Positions 8,686-17,447 of a stretch of DNA of 64,000 nucleotides are shown piece by piece. Where the stretch lies: the NCBI RefSeq assembly GCF_007301515.1, contig NZ_CP041666.1, positions 1,860,001 through 1,924,000 of the forward strand, read 5' to 3'. Position 1 is the stretch's first letter; every line of letters starts with the position of its first letter. The notes beneath the pieces were generated by a model. That model had not been told where the DNA came from. It saw nothing but the letters and a program-made list of their open reading frames with translations, and did not search any database. The position numbers and the translations under genes were made by a program. The stretch comes from Radiobacillus deserti. Lineage in GTDB: Bacteria; Bacillota; Bacilli; Bacillales; Amphibacillaceae.

Positions 8686-9411
8686 TTATTTAGCTATATC
8701 AGGGGCGAATATCGGTTCTCCATCCTTCAAGGTGTATGGAATAGAATAGGCAGGCGCAAATGGATAATAATCCGTTAATGCATACCGAATATCATCACCC
8801 TCTTGGTAGTGATGATCCTCTTCTTCTAACACATTATATAAATCGGAACGATAGTCTACTGATAAATCCCCATCTGCAGTAATTAAAATAGGAAGATTAT
8901 TGCCTGAATATGGACTCACAACGTATGGAGCATGTTCTAGTCCTATTTTTTTATAATCGATTTTAAACATATAATCCGAAACAGGTTCTCCAAATGGTGG
9001 ATACGTATGTTCTGATCGAAATGCATTTATTTTAAAATTCAATTCACGAATTTCTTCCGCTATACGCAAATCAATAACTTTCACGGTTGGATTCTTTTCC
9101 GGATAAATGATGGTATATTGGTAATTCCCACCGTTTTCAAATGCGGTACCTGGAATACTAGATAGTAAACCGTACTCTTTTAGTTTAGAAAAGTCCAAAA
9201 GATACTTTTGAAAAATAGGGGTATCTTCCGGTTTTGTTTTTATTGGAATAAGTCCTTGTGTTTCTTCGACGTATTGATGTACAGCTTGTTGAACCATTTC
9301 AACCTGTACATCATTCGGCACCTCATTTTTCGCTAATCTATTTTCAGGGTATAAACACCCACTAAGTAACGTGGTGGTCATTAACAGAAAGATGACAACC
9401 AACCTTCTCAT
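8686..9411 (-). CDS. yphF: YphF-like lipoprotein (DUF3939-type)
   Basis: Predicted lipoprotein of unknown function. 241 residues. The N-terminus MRRLVVIFLLMTTTLLSGC is a signal peptide with lipobox LLSGC and the lipidated cysteine at residue 19; the remainder is soluble and would sit on the outer face of the membrane. The ATG at 9411 has GGAGGAAGACCA upstream. It follows yphE by 16 bp and is probably co-transcribed with it. The name rests on position in the conserved spoIVA-yphF-yphE-gpsA order and on size. Confidence 0.82.
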   Translation of the reverse strand: MRRLVVIFLLMTTTLLSGCLYPENRLAKNEVPNDVQVEMVQQAVHQYVEETQGLIPIKTKPEDTPIFQKYLLDFSKLKEYGLLSSIPGTAFENGGNYQYTIIYPEKNPTVKVIDLRIAEEIRELNFKINAFRSEHTYPPFGEPVSDYMFKIDYKKIGLEHAPYVVSPYSGNNLPILITADGDLSVDYRSDLYNVLEEEDHHYQEGDDIRYALTDYYPFAPAYSIPYTLKDGEPIFAPDIAK

Positions 9412-9427
9412 TGGTCTTCCTCCTTTT

Positions 9428-9625
9428 TTAGCTAGTAGGTCCACTAAACACTATGTAAAAGATAATGATACTACCCACAATTAGAAATAAGTAGGCGAAA
9501 ACGGAGACGATAGCAGCCCAAACACCATGGAGCTTATGTCTACTTAATAAGATAAGACCAATTGATATAAATAAAAAAATCATTCCCGCAAAGGATATAT
9601 ACATTTTCAACATTGATGTAGACAT
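9428..9625 (-). CDS. yphE: Small membrane protein YphE (DUF2768-type)
   Basis: 65-residue protein with two predicted membrane helices (about residues 8-26 and 36-60) and a short basic loop RHKLHG between them. ATG at 9625 with GGAGGAAGACCG upstream, almost the same ribosome binding context as the following yphF. Function is unknown; B. subtilis yphE holds the same place and has similar length. Confidence 0.8.
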   Translation of the reverse strand: MSTSMLKMYISFAGMIFLFISIGLILLSRHKLHGVWAAIVSVFAYLFLIVGSIIIFYIVFSGPTS

Positions 9626-9727
9626 CGGTCTTCCTCCTCCCGAAATCATAGCTCGTCCACAACCCTAAGTATTATATCACAGTTTTTTTGACTCTGTGTG
9701 GATAGACATGAAGATGACATAGAAAAT

Positions 9728-9757
9728 ACCGAGATGGAGGGGCAGTACCATCTCGGT
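9728..9757 (-). terminator. Perfect 10-bp hairpin after spoVIF
   Basis: ACCGAGATGG and CCATCTCGGT form a perfect inverted repeat with a 10-base loop between spoVIF and yphE. The following minus-strand sequence is only moderately T-rich (TATTTTC), so termination is likely but not certain. Confidence 0.6.
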
Positions 9758-9858
9758 TTGACTAAATAAAACCCACAGCTACTCTAAAATGAAATGCTTG
9801 TGCGATTTATTGTATGCGAAGCATTTGCTACTTGCATCCTCAAATGCCTATGCTCCCT

Positions 9859-10119
9859 TTATTTTTTAAAAATTTGACTTAATGAACCTAGATCTTTTGG
9901 AATCTTATTAGATGTAATGGCTTCAACGAGCTTATCTTCCTTTTCTTTTGACACTGGTTTCCCAGCCATAGTGGCTAGTTGTTTTACAAGGTTCCGTACA
10001 GATTTTTCATCGGATAAATCCGATTGATTAAACGATTGTGCTGCTTTTAAAATTTGATCTGTATTTATGTTCGAGTTTTTCTGGATGTGGTCAAACATAT
10101 TTTTCTGGTTGTCGTTCAT
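9859..10119 (-). CDS. spoVIF: Stage VI sporulation protein F
   Basis: Small late-sporulation protein involved in coat maturation in B. subtilis, where the gene (formerly yjcC) lies elsewhere on the chromosome. 86 residues, soluble, helical and charged; the segment AQSFNQSDLSDEK and the middle segment VKQLATMAGKPVS are typical of the family. ATG at 10119 with AAGGAGGAAT upstream. It is placed 59 bp after gpsA, a position I recall from other Bacillaceae. Identification is by resemblance to the family; regulation cannot be read from the sequence. Confidence 0.8.
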   Translation of the reverse strand: MNDNQKNMFDHIQKNSNINTDQILKAAQSFNQSDLSDEKSVRNLVKQLATMAGKPVSKEKEDKLVEAITSNKIPKDLGSLSQIFKK

Positions 10120-10178
10120 GTTATTCCTCCTTGCCTAAATTCCATTTCAACATAGTATATGCAAGGTAGAAAGGAGTG

Positions 10179-11219
10179 TTAATTCCCGTATAAGTTAGAT
10201 AACATGTTAGACAAATCTTCCATTTCGTGACGTCTGCCTCTTGTCATCAGTTGATCGACAATATCTCGAGGGGCTGCATCTTCAAATAATATTTGATAAA
10301 TTCCGTTTGTGATTGGCATGTCTGTATGTTGTTGCTCTGCAAATTGATGGGCCGCTTTTGTAGTGTTTACCCCCTCTACAATCATGCCCATTTGATCAAG
10401 TACATCCTTTAATTTATTGCCTTTCCCTAACAGGTTTCCGGCTTTCCAGTTCCTGCTATGAACACTAGTACAAGTAACAATTAAATCCCCAACACCTGAA
10501 AGACCAATAAACGTAAGTGGATTAGCACCCATAGAGGTACCTAATCGTGCGATTTCAGCAAGTCCACGAGTAATTAACGCTGCTTTTGCATTATCCCCGT
10601 AGCCCAAACCATCTGAAATCCCTGCACCAAGAGCAATTATATTTTTTAATGAACCGCCTAGCTCAACACCTATCATATCTGGACTTGTGTACACTCTTAA
10701 ATTCTCATTTATAAATAAATCTTGTGCTTTTTCTGCTTCCTTCATGCTTTTGGAGGATACGGTAACCGTAGTAGGTTGTCTTTGTCCTACTTCCTCAGCA
10801 TGACTAGGACCAGAAAGCACAACGACCTCTTCATATAATGCATCATCCATTTCTTCTTCAATCATTTCAGATACTCTTTTTAATGTGTTCGGTTCAATTC
10901 CTTTTGTCCCATGAATTAGTGTCACTTTATGGTCTAAAACATCCGAAATTTGACGACATACTTGACGAATTGCTTTTGTTGGTACCACTAACAAGATAGC
11001 ACTAGTCTCTTGTAAAGCTTCCTTCAAGTCATGATGAAAGGAAACATTCTCTGGGATGTGAACACCAGGTAAATAACGTTCGTTTACTCTCTTTTGTAAT
11101 AACTCATCGACTTGTTCTTCACTATGGCTCCATAAACATACGTCATGAGCATTATCTGCTAGTACAAGGGAAAGTGCAGTGCCCCAGCTACCAGCACCAA
11201 TAACGGCTATCTTTGACAT
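10179..11219 (-). CDS. gpsA: NAD(P)-dependent glycerol-3-phosphate dehydrogenase
   Basis: Makes sn-glycerol 3-phosphate from dihydroxyacetone phosphate for phospholipid synthesis. 346 residues. The nucleotide-binding fold starts with GAGSWGTALS at residues 7-16; LIHGTKGIEP near residue 105 and the catalytic lysine region LGGSLKNIIALGAGI near residue 188 are present. ATG at 11219 with AGGAGGGAAAGG upstream; an in-frame extension of 18 codons overlaps der and lacks family similarity. It follows der by 10 bp and is likely in the same transcript. Confidence 0.96.
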   Translation of the reverse strand: MSKIAVIGAGSWGTALSLVLADNAHDVCLWSHSEEQVDELLQKRVNERYLPGVHIPENVSFHHDLKEALQETSAILLVVPTKAIRQVCRQISDVLDHKVTLIHGTKGIEPNTLKRVSEMIEEEMDDALYEEVVVLSGPSHAEEVGQRQPTTVTVSSKSMKEAEKAQDLFINENLRVYTSPDMIGVELGGSLKNIIALGAGISDGLGYGDNAKAALITRGLAEIARLGTSMGANPLTFIGLSGVGDLIVTCTSVHSRNWKAGNLLGKGNKLKDVLDQMGMIVEGVNTTKAAHQFAEQQHTDMPITNGIYQILFEDAAPRDIVDQLMTRGRRHEMEDLSNMLSNLYGN

Positions 11220-11229
11220 CCTTTCCCTC

Positions 11230-12540
11230 CTAAGCTCTTCTTCTAGCGAATATTTTAATTGGCGTACCCTCAAAACCGAAAGCCTCGCGAATACGATTTT
11301 CTAAAAAGCGTTCATAAGAAAAGTGCATTAATTCTGGATCATTTACGAAGACGACAAACGTTGGCGGCTTCACGGCAACCTGAGTGGCATACAGTACCTT
11401 CAGTTTTTGACCTTTCAGTGTTGGTGCCGGATTCATGGCTAGTGCATCCATAATAACGTCATTTAATACACTTGTTTCAACTCGTTTAGAATGGTTTTCA
11501 CTAGCTTCCAACACTTTTGGGAGTAAGGTATGGGTTCGTTTCTTCGTTTTTGCTGATAAGAAAACTATTGGTGCATAGTCTAAAAATTGAAAATGTGCAC
11601 GAATTTTTTCTTCAAATTCTTTCATGGATTTCTCTGTCGTTTCTATTTTATCCCACTTGTTCACAACAATGATGACTGCTTTACCAGCTTGATGAGCATA
11701 ACCAGCGATTTTTTTATCTTGCTCTATAATCCCTGTTTCTGCGTCAATTAATGTCAACACGACATCGGAACGTTCAATCGCTTTTAGCGCACGTAAAATA
11801 CTGTATTTTTCCGTAGATTCGTAAATCTTTCCACGTTTACGCATTCCTGCGGTGTCGATAATAACGAAATCTCGATCATCCTTCGTAAAAGGAGTATCGA
11901 CAGCATCACGAGTAGTTCCAGCAATATCACTTACAATAACTCGCTCCTGATTAAGCAAAGCATTTACCAAAGATGATTTCCCCACATTCGGTCGTCCAAT
12001 TAGACTAAAATGAATCGTATCATCGTCAGCTTCTTCCATCTCTTGATCAGGAAAGTGCTTTATTACCTCATCTAACAAATCTCCTAATCCTAAACCATGT
12101 GTTCCGGAAATCGGGAATGGCTCCCCAAATCCTAAGGAGTAGAATTCATAAACAGATTCTCTCATATCAGGATTATCTACTTTATTAACCGCTAACACGA
12201 CTGGTTTATTCGATTTATATAACAACTTCGCCACTTCTTCATCAGCACCTGTTATACCCTCACGTCCATTTACCATAAAAATAATAACATCGGCTTCGTC
12301 TACAGCAACTTCTGCTTGCTGTCTCATTTGAACAAGAAGTGGCTCATCGCCTATTTCTATTCCACCTGTATCGATCAGGTTAAAAGTAGTATGCAACCAT
12401 TCTGCTGAGGAGTAAATACGGTCACGTGTTACTCCAGGAACATCCTCAACGATAGAGATACGTTCCCCTACTAACCTATTAAAAATAGTCGATTTCCCGA
12501 CGTTCGGTCTTCCGACTATTGCTACTACTGATTTTCTCAT
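11230..12540 (-). CDS. der: Ribosome-assembly GTPase Der (EngA)
   Basis: Essential double-Era-like GTPase for 50S subunit assembly. 436 residues, normal length. G domain 1 has GRPNVGKST (residues 10-18), DTGG and NKVD; G domain 2 has GRPNVGKSS near residue 183, DTAGM and NKWD; the last 90 residues form the KH-like domain. The ATG at 12540 was chosen because it gives the family N-terminus MRKSVVAIVGRP, although its best Shine-Dalgarno (GAAGGG) is about 11 bases away. TTGTGT, 17 bp, TAAAAT (12598-12626) is a possible sigma-A promoter. Confidence 0.97.
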   Translation of the reverse strand: MRKSVVAIVGRPNVGKSTIFNRLVGERISIVEDVPGVTRDRIYSSAEWLHTTFNLIDTGGIEIGDEPLLVQMRQQAEVAVDEADVIIFMVNGREGITGADEEVAKLLYKSNKPVVLAVNKVDNPDMRESVYEFYSLGFGEPFPISGTHGLGLGDLLDEVIKHFPDQEMEEADDDTIHFSLIGRPNVGKSSLVNALLNQERVIVSDIAGTTRDAVDTPFTKDDRDFVIIDTAGMRKRGKIYESTEKYSILRALKAIERSDVVLTLIDAETGIIEQDKKIAGYAHQAGKAVIIVVNKWDKIETTEKSMKEFEEKIRAHFQFLDYAPIVFLSAKTKKRTHTLLPKVLEASENHSKRVETSVLNDVIMDALAMNPAPTLKGQKLKVLYATQVAVKPPTFVVFVNDPELMHFSYERFLENRIREAFGFEGTPIKIFARRRA

Positions 12541-12679
12541 GAAAGGTACATCCCTTCTTTTCCGCAATCTAAATAAATAAAGCTTGTCAACTTTTATATT
12601 TTAGCAAAACAGGAAATGTTACACAATCTTTTCTTGTTATTCCTATTATGGTATATGTAAAAAATGAGAAGCAAATGGA

Positions 12680-12865
12680 CTAATGCTTGACGATGATTTG
12701 CATCTCATTACTTAGTGCGTGACTGATTCCATCTAAGATGGCCTCTAAGTTCTTAGCTACATTCTCCATCTCTTCCGAAGTATCACAAAGGAAAATAGGT
12801 GCACCGCCATCAATCTTTGCTTTGTTCGTTGTGATAACGGCCAGAACTGCTTTCTCTATTCGCAT
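12680..12865 (-). CDS. Small partner of the YIEGIA membrane protein (capping complex subunit)
   Basis: 61-residue soluble protein beginning MRIEKAVLAVITTNKAKIDGG. It resembles the short proteins that database annotation calls capping complex subunit for YIEGIA, always encoded beside a YIEGIA protein in spore formers. No experimental function is known to me. The ATG at 12865 has GGAGGGGACACCAC upstream and lies inside the 3-prime end of the YIEGIA gene, giving a 56-bp overlap in another frame. The tight overlap suggests coupled synthesis of both products. A longer frame starting at 12919 lacks a ribosome binding site. Confidence 0.75.
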   Translation of the reverse strand: MRIEKAVLAVITTNKAKIDGGAPIFLCDTSEEMENVAKNLEAILDGISHALSNEMQIIVKH

Positions 12866-13757
12866 GTGGTGTCCCCTCCTTTTTACTAGCTTTGGACTCA
12901 GAAGGCTTTCTAATGGCATTTTCTAATACTGGGACAGCTCCAATGGTTGTAATTGCTTTATCAATATCACGATCCTGCGGCAAAACGAATACACCAATTC
13001 TTCCAGTGTCCAAATCCCGTTTAATTAAAGGAACTAAAGCAGGAGTCCCTGAATCATGAAACACTCCTAATGAAACAGAAACGTCATGTAATATTGCTTG
13101 TCTCTGTCCAAAATTCGCAATCGTTGTTCGAATGTCAAAGTTTTTAGGCGTTAAAACAAACCCCATTCCATACTTTAAAATTTCTTGCTGTCTCTCTGGC
13201 AAACCAATATTCATAATGTAAATATCATCTACATATAACCCCGCACCTTCAAAGTGAATAGGACAGTGCTCTATGTGGACAATCTCCTTTAAATTTGAAC
13301 CACTCATCAGCTTTTTAATAATAATAAAACAAAGAATCACGACGATGACTGCGATCCAAATGTTAAATACCAAGTAAGCTAATGTTCCCATAAAAGAAGT
13401 TAAGATTACTAAATAGTTTCGCCCCTCAAAGGCTACCGCAATCCCCTCAATATATGTTTTACCCCGTGGAACCATTTCAAAAGCGTCCAGCTCTGTTAAC
13501 GTATTCCGTTCCATATTTCTCACTTCCCGGAATTGAGAAGCAGCAATCGTCAAAAAGGTAACTGCGGTAAACTCTTTTTCCATAATTGCTGGCACTGCGA
13601 CAGTCCCAAGTGCAGCGGCTATGAATCCTAGCGAAATATGGATGACCCTTCCGTGTAAGTACGTAGGATATTGTCGATAATCTGTACGCAGCATTAATAT
13701 TCTTGATAACGTCCCAACAATCACCCCAAAAATTATTGGATATGTATATTCTGTCAT
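12810..13757 (-). CDS. YIEGIA-family membrane protein
   Basis: 315-residue protein with about five predicted membrane segments in the first 155 residues and a soluble C-terminal half. The name-giving motif YIEGIA is present at residues 102-107. The family is restricted to endospore formers; in B. subtilis a homologue lies at the same place (yphB region). ATG at 13757 with GAGGTGAAATC upstream, overlapping the yphA stop by four bases (ATGA). It forms a probable operon yphA - YIEGIA - small partner. The C-terminal tail is rich in Ser, Lys and Glu and is encoded in the overlap with the next gene. Function unknown. Confidence 0.8.
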   Translation of the reverse strand: MTEYTYPIIFGVIVGTLSRILMLRTDYRQYPTYLHGRVIHISLGFIAAALGTVAVPAIMEKEFTAVTFLTIAASQFREVRNMERNTLTELDAFEMVPRGKTYIEGIAVAFEGRNYLVILTSFMGTLAYLVFNIWIAVIVVILCFIIIKKLMSGSNLKEIVHIEHCPIHFEGAGLYVDDIYIMNIGLPERQQEILKYGMGFVLTPKNFDIRTTIANFGQRQAILHDVSVSLGVFHDSGTPALVPLIKRDLDTGRIGVFVLPQDRDIDKAITTIGAVPVLENAIRKPSESKASKKEGTPHANRESSSGRYHNEQSKD

Positions 13758-14356
13758 GATTTCACCTCGTTGTTTTGCTTTTCTAACCAATCAATCGCGT
13801 TATATAGTTTACGCCGAAACACCATAAAACCATGCATGACAAACAGAAATGCAATAGTGGTACAGATAACATCTAAAAAACGTAGTTCTCCTACTGAAGT
13901 GTTTACCCCGTAGCCGTGAAGGATGAAGGAGTGGATACATTCGCCTAAACAAGCACTCGATATCCAAACCGCAAGTTGATCTCGTGCATTTTTTGTAATA
14001 AAAAATAAAAGGAGAGAAGCAATAAACGGGATGACTATATTACGAGATAAGAGTAGCATGACAGGCATTATTTGCTCCCAGAACAAATAGCCAGTGAAGC
14101 CTAATCCAACTGCCGTGGAAGTCAGAATGTAGCGTAACCAGTGCCCTGTCTCGGATATCAACCATAAGCCACATATAAATAGAACCATGATGGAAACATA
14201 AATCGTTAATCCGTCCAGAACAATGTAAACGCTAGACAAAGATATAGTGGACAAAATGAAAATGGCACAAACCGTTCTTGTGGAAGTTTTCGGTAATAAA
14301 AAAGTAACGATAATCCATATCATCCAGCTAATCCACAAAAAAAGAAATCCTTCCAT
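13754..14356 (-). CDS. yphA: Membrane protein YphA
   Basis: 200-residue hydrophobic protein with about six or seven predicted transmembrane helices and few conserved polar residues. ATG at 14356 with GGAGGTAGCAGG upstream. It overlaps the YIEGIA gene start by four bases, so translation is probably coupled. B. subtilis yphA has the same length and place between the S1-domain gene and yphB. Function is unknown; co-occurrence with YIEGIA suggests a shared role at the spore or cell membrane. Confidence 0.75.
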   Translation of the reverse strand: MEGFLFLWISWMIWIIVTFLLPKTSTRTVCAIFILSTISLSSVYIVLDGLTIYVSIMVLFICGLWLISETGHWLRYILTSTAVGLGFTGYLFWEQIMPVMLLLSRNIVIPFIASLLLFFITKNARDQLAVWISSACLGECIHSFILHGYGVNTSVGELRFLDVICTTIAFLFVMHGFMVFRRKLYNAIDWLEKQNNEVKS

Positions 14357-14431
14357 CCTGCTACCTCCTACTTTTAGCATTATGTCTAATGCGGAGGACA
14401 TCTAAACATACTAAAGAGTAAATTTACAGAC

Positions 14432-14456
14432 AAAAAAAAGCCCCATATAATGGGGC
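14432..14456 (-). terminator. Terminator after the S1-domain gene
   Basis: Stem GCCCCAT/ATGGGGC (14440-14456) followed by eight T residues on the minus strand, just after the ypfD stop. Confidence 0.9.
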
Positions 14457-14469
14457 CTTATCAAGCGAA

Positions 14470-15609
14470 TTACTTATACTTATCTAATTTATCACCAATC
14501 ATATCGCCAAGTTGGAAACCAGAGTGGTCCTCTTCTTTTTCATATTGCTTAATATCTTCTTGTTGCTGGTCTTCCTCAATTTCCTTAATACTTAATGAAA
14601 TGCGCTGATCCGCTTCACTTACATCTAATACTTTCACTTGAACCGTTTGTCCAACTTCCAACACTTCTTGTGGGGTACCAATATGTCGGTTCGCAATCTG
14701 TGAAATATGAACTAAGCCTTCTACTCCAGGGAAAAGTTCAACAAACGCACCGAATTGCACGAGTCTTCTTACAGTCCCATCGATAATATCGCCAGGTTGT
14801 AGCTTGCTTTCAACTCCATCCCATGGACCAGGCAGTGTTTCTTTTAAGGATAAAGAGATGCGTTCCGTATCTCGATCTATGGATAGTACTTTTACTTTAA
14901 TCGTATCCCCTTCTGAAACAACGTCACTGGCTTTTTCAACATGTTGATGCGATAGCTGTGAAATGTGTACGAGTCCGTCAATTCCACCGATGTCCACAAA
15001 CACACCGAAATCTGTTAGACGTTGTACTTTCCCTTCAATGACTTGTCCTTCCTCAATAGAGTGAAGTAAATCTTGTTTTTGTTTCGCTTCCTCTGCTTCC
15101 GAAACCGCACGGTGAGAAAGAATGACTCTATTCTGAGACTTATCAAGTTCGACCACTTTTAGTGTAAGCGTCTTGTTTTTATAATCATCAAAGTTTTCTA
15201 CATAGTAAGATTCTACGAGCGAAGCTGGAATAAATCCGCGAAGCCCAACATCTACAACAAGTCCACCTTTTACTACATCTTTTACTTCTGCTTCGAATAC
15301 TTCACCAGATTCAAATTTGGCTTGAAGATCATCCCATGCTTGATCCGCGTCTACTGCACGTTTTGATAGTACAATTTCTTCATCGTCTACTTTTTTCACC
15401 TTTAAGGTGATTGAATCTCCTTCTTTTACGGCATCGGCACATGACTCTAAGTGAAGGCTAGATAATTCGCTAATAGGCACAATACCTTCCACTTTGTATC
15501 CGATATCAACGAGTACCTGTTTTTCTTCTACTTTTACAACAGTACCCGTCACTTGATCACCCACAGAAAGTTCTTTAAACTCTGACACTTCTTGATTCAT
15601 TTCGTCCAT
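14470..15609 (-). CDS. ypfD: S1 RNA-binding domain protein, ribosomal protein S1 homologue
   Basis: 379 residues with four S1 (OB-fold) domains at roughly residues 15-85, 100-170, 185-255 and 270-345. Clear repeats of the type VDIGGIDGLVHISQLS and LFPGVEGLVHISQIA are visible. The protein lacks the longer C-terminus of E. coli S1 and is not essential in B. subtilis. ATG at 15609 (the second of two tandem ATG codons) after AAGGAGGTC; the first ATG at 15612 is also possible. The cmk - plsC - ypfD order is common in Bacillaceae. Confidence 0.93.
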   Translation of the reverse strand: MDEMNQEVSEFKELSVGDQVTGTVVKVEEKQVLVDIGYKVEGIVPISELSSLHLESCADAVKEGDSITLKVKKVDDEEIVLSKRAVDADQAWDDLQAKFESGEVFEAEVKDVVKGGLVVDVGLRGFIPASLVESYYVENFDDYKNKTLTLKVVELDKSQNRVILSHRAVSEAEEAKQKQDLLHSIEEGQVIEGKVQRLTDFGVFVDIGGIDGLVHISQLSHQHVEKASDVVSEGDTIKVKVLSIDRDTERISLSLKETLPGPWDGVESKLQPGDIIDGTVRRLVQFGAFVELFPGVEGLVHISQIANRHIGTPQEVLEVGQTVQVKVLDVSEADQRISLSIKEIEEDQQQEDIKQYEKEEDHSGFQLGDMIGDKLDKYK

Positions 15610-15708
15610 CATAAAGACCTCCTTCAATTTCCACACAACAAACGGCTAAATTTGTTTCTTTTTTCTAACTTCTAACATTTGAACCTATTTGTCAAGCAAT
15701 TGGGAATT

Positions 15709-16290
15709 TTATTTGTGTTGATCGAGCAATTTTTTAATATCTCCCATGATAGCATCCGTTACTTCTTGGGCATTTGCTTTCTTATCCCTTAATTCTTGCA
15801 TCGCAATAGGCTTACCATAAATAACTCTTAATGGTTTAAGTTTTTCATACGGACCAATAATGGCACATGGTATTACAGTGGCGGATGAACGACTAGCGAA
15901 GAAGCCTGCTCCCGCAAGTCCTTCTCCAATTTCACCAGTTTTACTTCTTGTACCCTCAGGGAACAACCCTAATGTTTTCCCGTCTTTTAAAATATCTAAT
16001 CCTTGGCGGAGTGCATTTCGGTCCTTCATTCCTCTTTTAATAGGGAATGCCTGAAGTCTTTTTAACAATCCTCCAATGAACCTGTTCCGAAATAACTCTT
16101 CTTTTGCCATAAAATGAATAGGACGTGGGCAAGTTACCCCAACTAGTGGCGGATCCCAGTTTGAAATATGATTCGAACAAATAATGACAGGTCCGCTTTT
16201 CGGTACATGTTCTTTTCCAACTACTTGAATACGATAGATAATTCGAAGATAAATTCCAACTAAAAGTTTTCCGATATAGTATAGATTCAT
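15709..16290 (-). CDS. plsC: 1-acyl-sn-glycerol-3-phosphate acyltransferase
   Basis: Acylates lysophosphatidic acid to phosphatidic acid at the inner face of the membrane. 193 residues. One N-terminal hydrophobic segment (about residues 5-20) is followed by the catalytic NHxxxxD motif, seen as NHISNWD near residue 36, and by the acceptor-binding FPEGTRSKTG near residue 105. ATG at 16290 follows AAAGGGGGC; 13 bp separate it from cmk. In B. subtilis plsC is elsewhere, whereas here it lies between cmk and ypfD. Confidence 0.92.
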   Translation of the reverse strand: MNLYYIGKLLVGIYLRIIYRIQVVGKEHVPKSGPVIICSNHISNWDPPLVGVTCPRPIHFMAKEELFRNRFIGGLLKRLQAFPIKRGMKDRNALRQGLDILKDGKTLGLFPEGTRSKTGEIGEGLAGAGFFASRSSATVIPCAIIGPYEKLKPLRVIYGKPIAMQELRDKKANAQEVTDAIMGDIKKLLDQHK

Positions 16291-16303
16291 TAATTTGCCC
16301 CCT

Positions 16304-16981
16304 TTACCCTTCTTTAACAGATTCGACGACAGATAAGATTCGATCAACTACCTCTTGGATGGAAAGAGATGTCGTATCTATCTCCACAGCATCTTCGGCT
16401 TTTACTAGAGGCGACACTTCCCGTTCCGAATCTAACTTATCCCGAGTAGCAATCTCTCTTTTTAATTGCTCCAACTCAGACGGGAATCCTTTTTGTTTAT
16501 TTTCTTGGTGACGACGGACCGCTCTTTCTTCCACAGAAGCAATTAAGAATATTTTGACTTCCGCATCCGGGATTACGTGCGTACCTATATCACGACCATC
16601 CATTACCACTCCACGTTGGGAAGCCATTGCTTGCTGCCGTTCCACCATTTCTTTTCTAATTAGAGCGTGCTTTGCAACAATGGATACAGAGTTGGTAACA
16701 TCTTGTTTGCGTATTTCCTCTGTTACATCCTGACCATCTAATAATACGTTTTGTCCATCTTTCGTTTGAACAAGAGCAATATCAGTCTGAACTAATACTT
16801 CATAAACAGATTTTTCATCCTCTAACTCTAAACCTTGTTGTAAAGATTTATATGTTATAGCACGATACATGGCTCCTGTATCAATATATATGTAAGATAA
16901 ACGCCTAGCCACCTGCTTGGCAACGGTACTCTTCCCTGCTGCAGCTGGTCCATCAATTGCAATAGCTATCTTTGTTGACAT
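16304..16981 (-). CDS. cmk: Cytidylate kinase
   Basis: Phosphorylates CMP and dCMP with ATP. 225 residues, normal length. P-loop GPAAAGKST at residues 10-18; conserved IDTGAMYRA near residue 33, VMDGRDIGT near residue 125 and the arginine-rich lid RRHQENKQKG near residue 157. ATG at 16981 with AGGGAG upstream. It heads the cmk-plsC pair. Confidence 0.97.
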   Translation of the reverse strand: MSTKIAIAIDGPAAAGKSTVAKQVARRLSYIYIDTGAMYRAITYKSLQQGLELEDEKSVYEVLVQTDIALVQTKDGQNVLLDGQDVTEEIRKQDVTNSVSIVAKHALIRKEMVERQQAMASQRGVVMDGRDIGTHVIPDAEVKIFLIASVEERAVRRHQENKQKGFPSELEQLKREIATRDKLDSEREVSPLVKAEDAVEIDTTSLSIQEVVDRILSVVESVKEG

Positions 16982-17030
16982 GTTACATTACTCCCTTTCT
17001 AGCTTCAATCTTTATGTCCATTACAAAGTA

Positions 17031-17085
17031 ATTCAGGCCGGTTTCCTTTGTCCCAAATGGACATCCTAGATTTCATGGCCTGAAT
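17031..17085. repeat. Intergenic inverted repeat between ypfB and cmk
   Basis: Perfect arms ATTCAGGCC (17031-17039) and GGCCTGAAT (17077-17085) enclose a 37-base segment that can itself fold (TGTCC/GGACA). There is no T run, so it is not a standard terminator. It lies in the presumptive 5-prime leader of cmk; its role is unknown. Confidence 0.5.
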
Positions 17086-17114
17086 CCTTATCAGTAGTTA
17101 TTTAATTGGAACTT

Positions 17115-17315
17115 TTAAAAGGATAACACATCACTAAAAAAAGAGTCTATTGTTTTTACTATGTTTGCGTTACCTTGCTCGTTTACCCCAATATATTCAA
17201 ATACAGGGTTCGTATATAACTCAAAATCTGACTGACTGATAAGAAGTTGGGCAAAGATGAGAAGCAGTCCATGTAGAAAAAGTAAGGAAAGACACCAGCG
17301 TTCTACTCGTTTCAC
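17115..17315 (-). CDS. ypfB: Small membrane-anchored protein YpfB (DUF5359-type)
   Basis: 66-residue protein with a single N-terminal membrane helix (about residues 8-27) and a short hydrophilic tail predicted outside the cytoplasm. Start is GTG at 17315 with AAGGAGGAAGCTAAC upstream. Position between the PilZ gene and cmk matches B. subtilis ypfB, which has similar length and no known function. Confidence 0.75.
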   Translation of the reverse strand: MKRVERWCLSLLFLHGLLLIFAQLLISQSDFELYTNPVFEYIGVNEQGNANIVKTIDSFFSDVLSF

Positions 17316-17447
17316 GTTAGCTTCCTCCTTTTCGTTTTACATAAGTGACGAGGAAACTTGACTCAGCTTCTTGCAAGAAACAAGAATGATAGGGTTTATC
17401 AAGTTTTCGTTTTTATTATCTCTTGATTAAACCATAAATATACAGGT

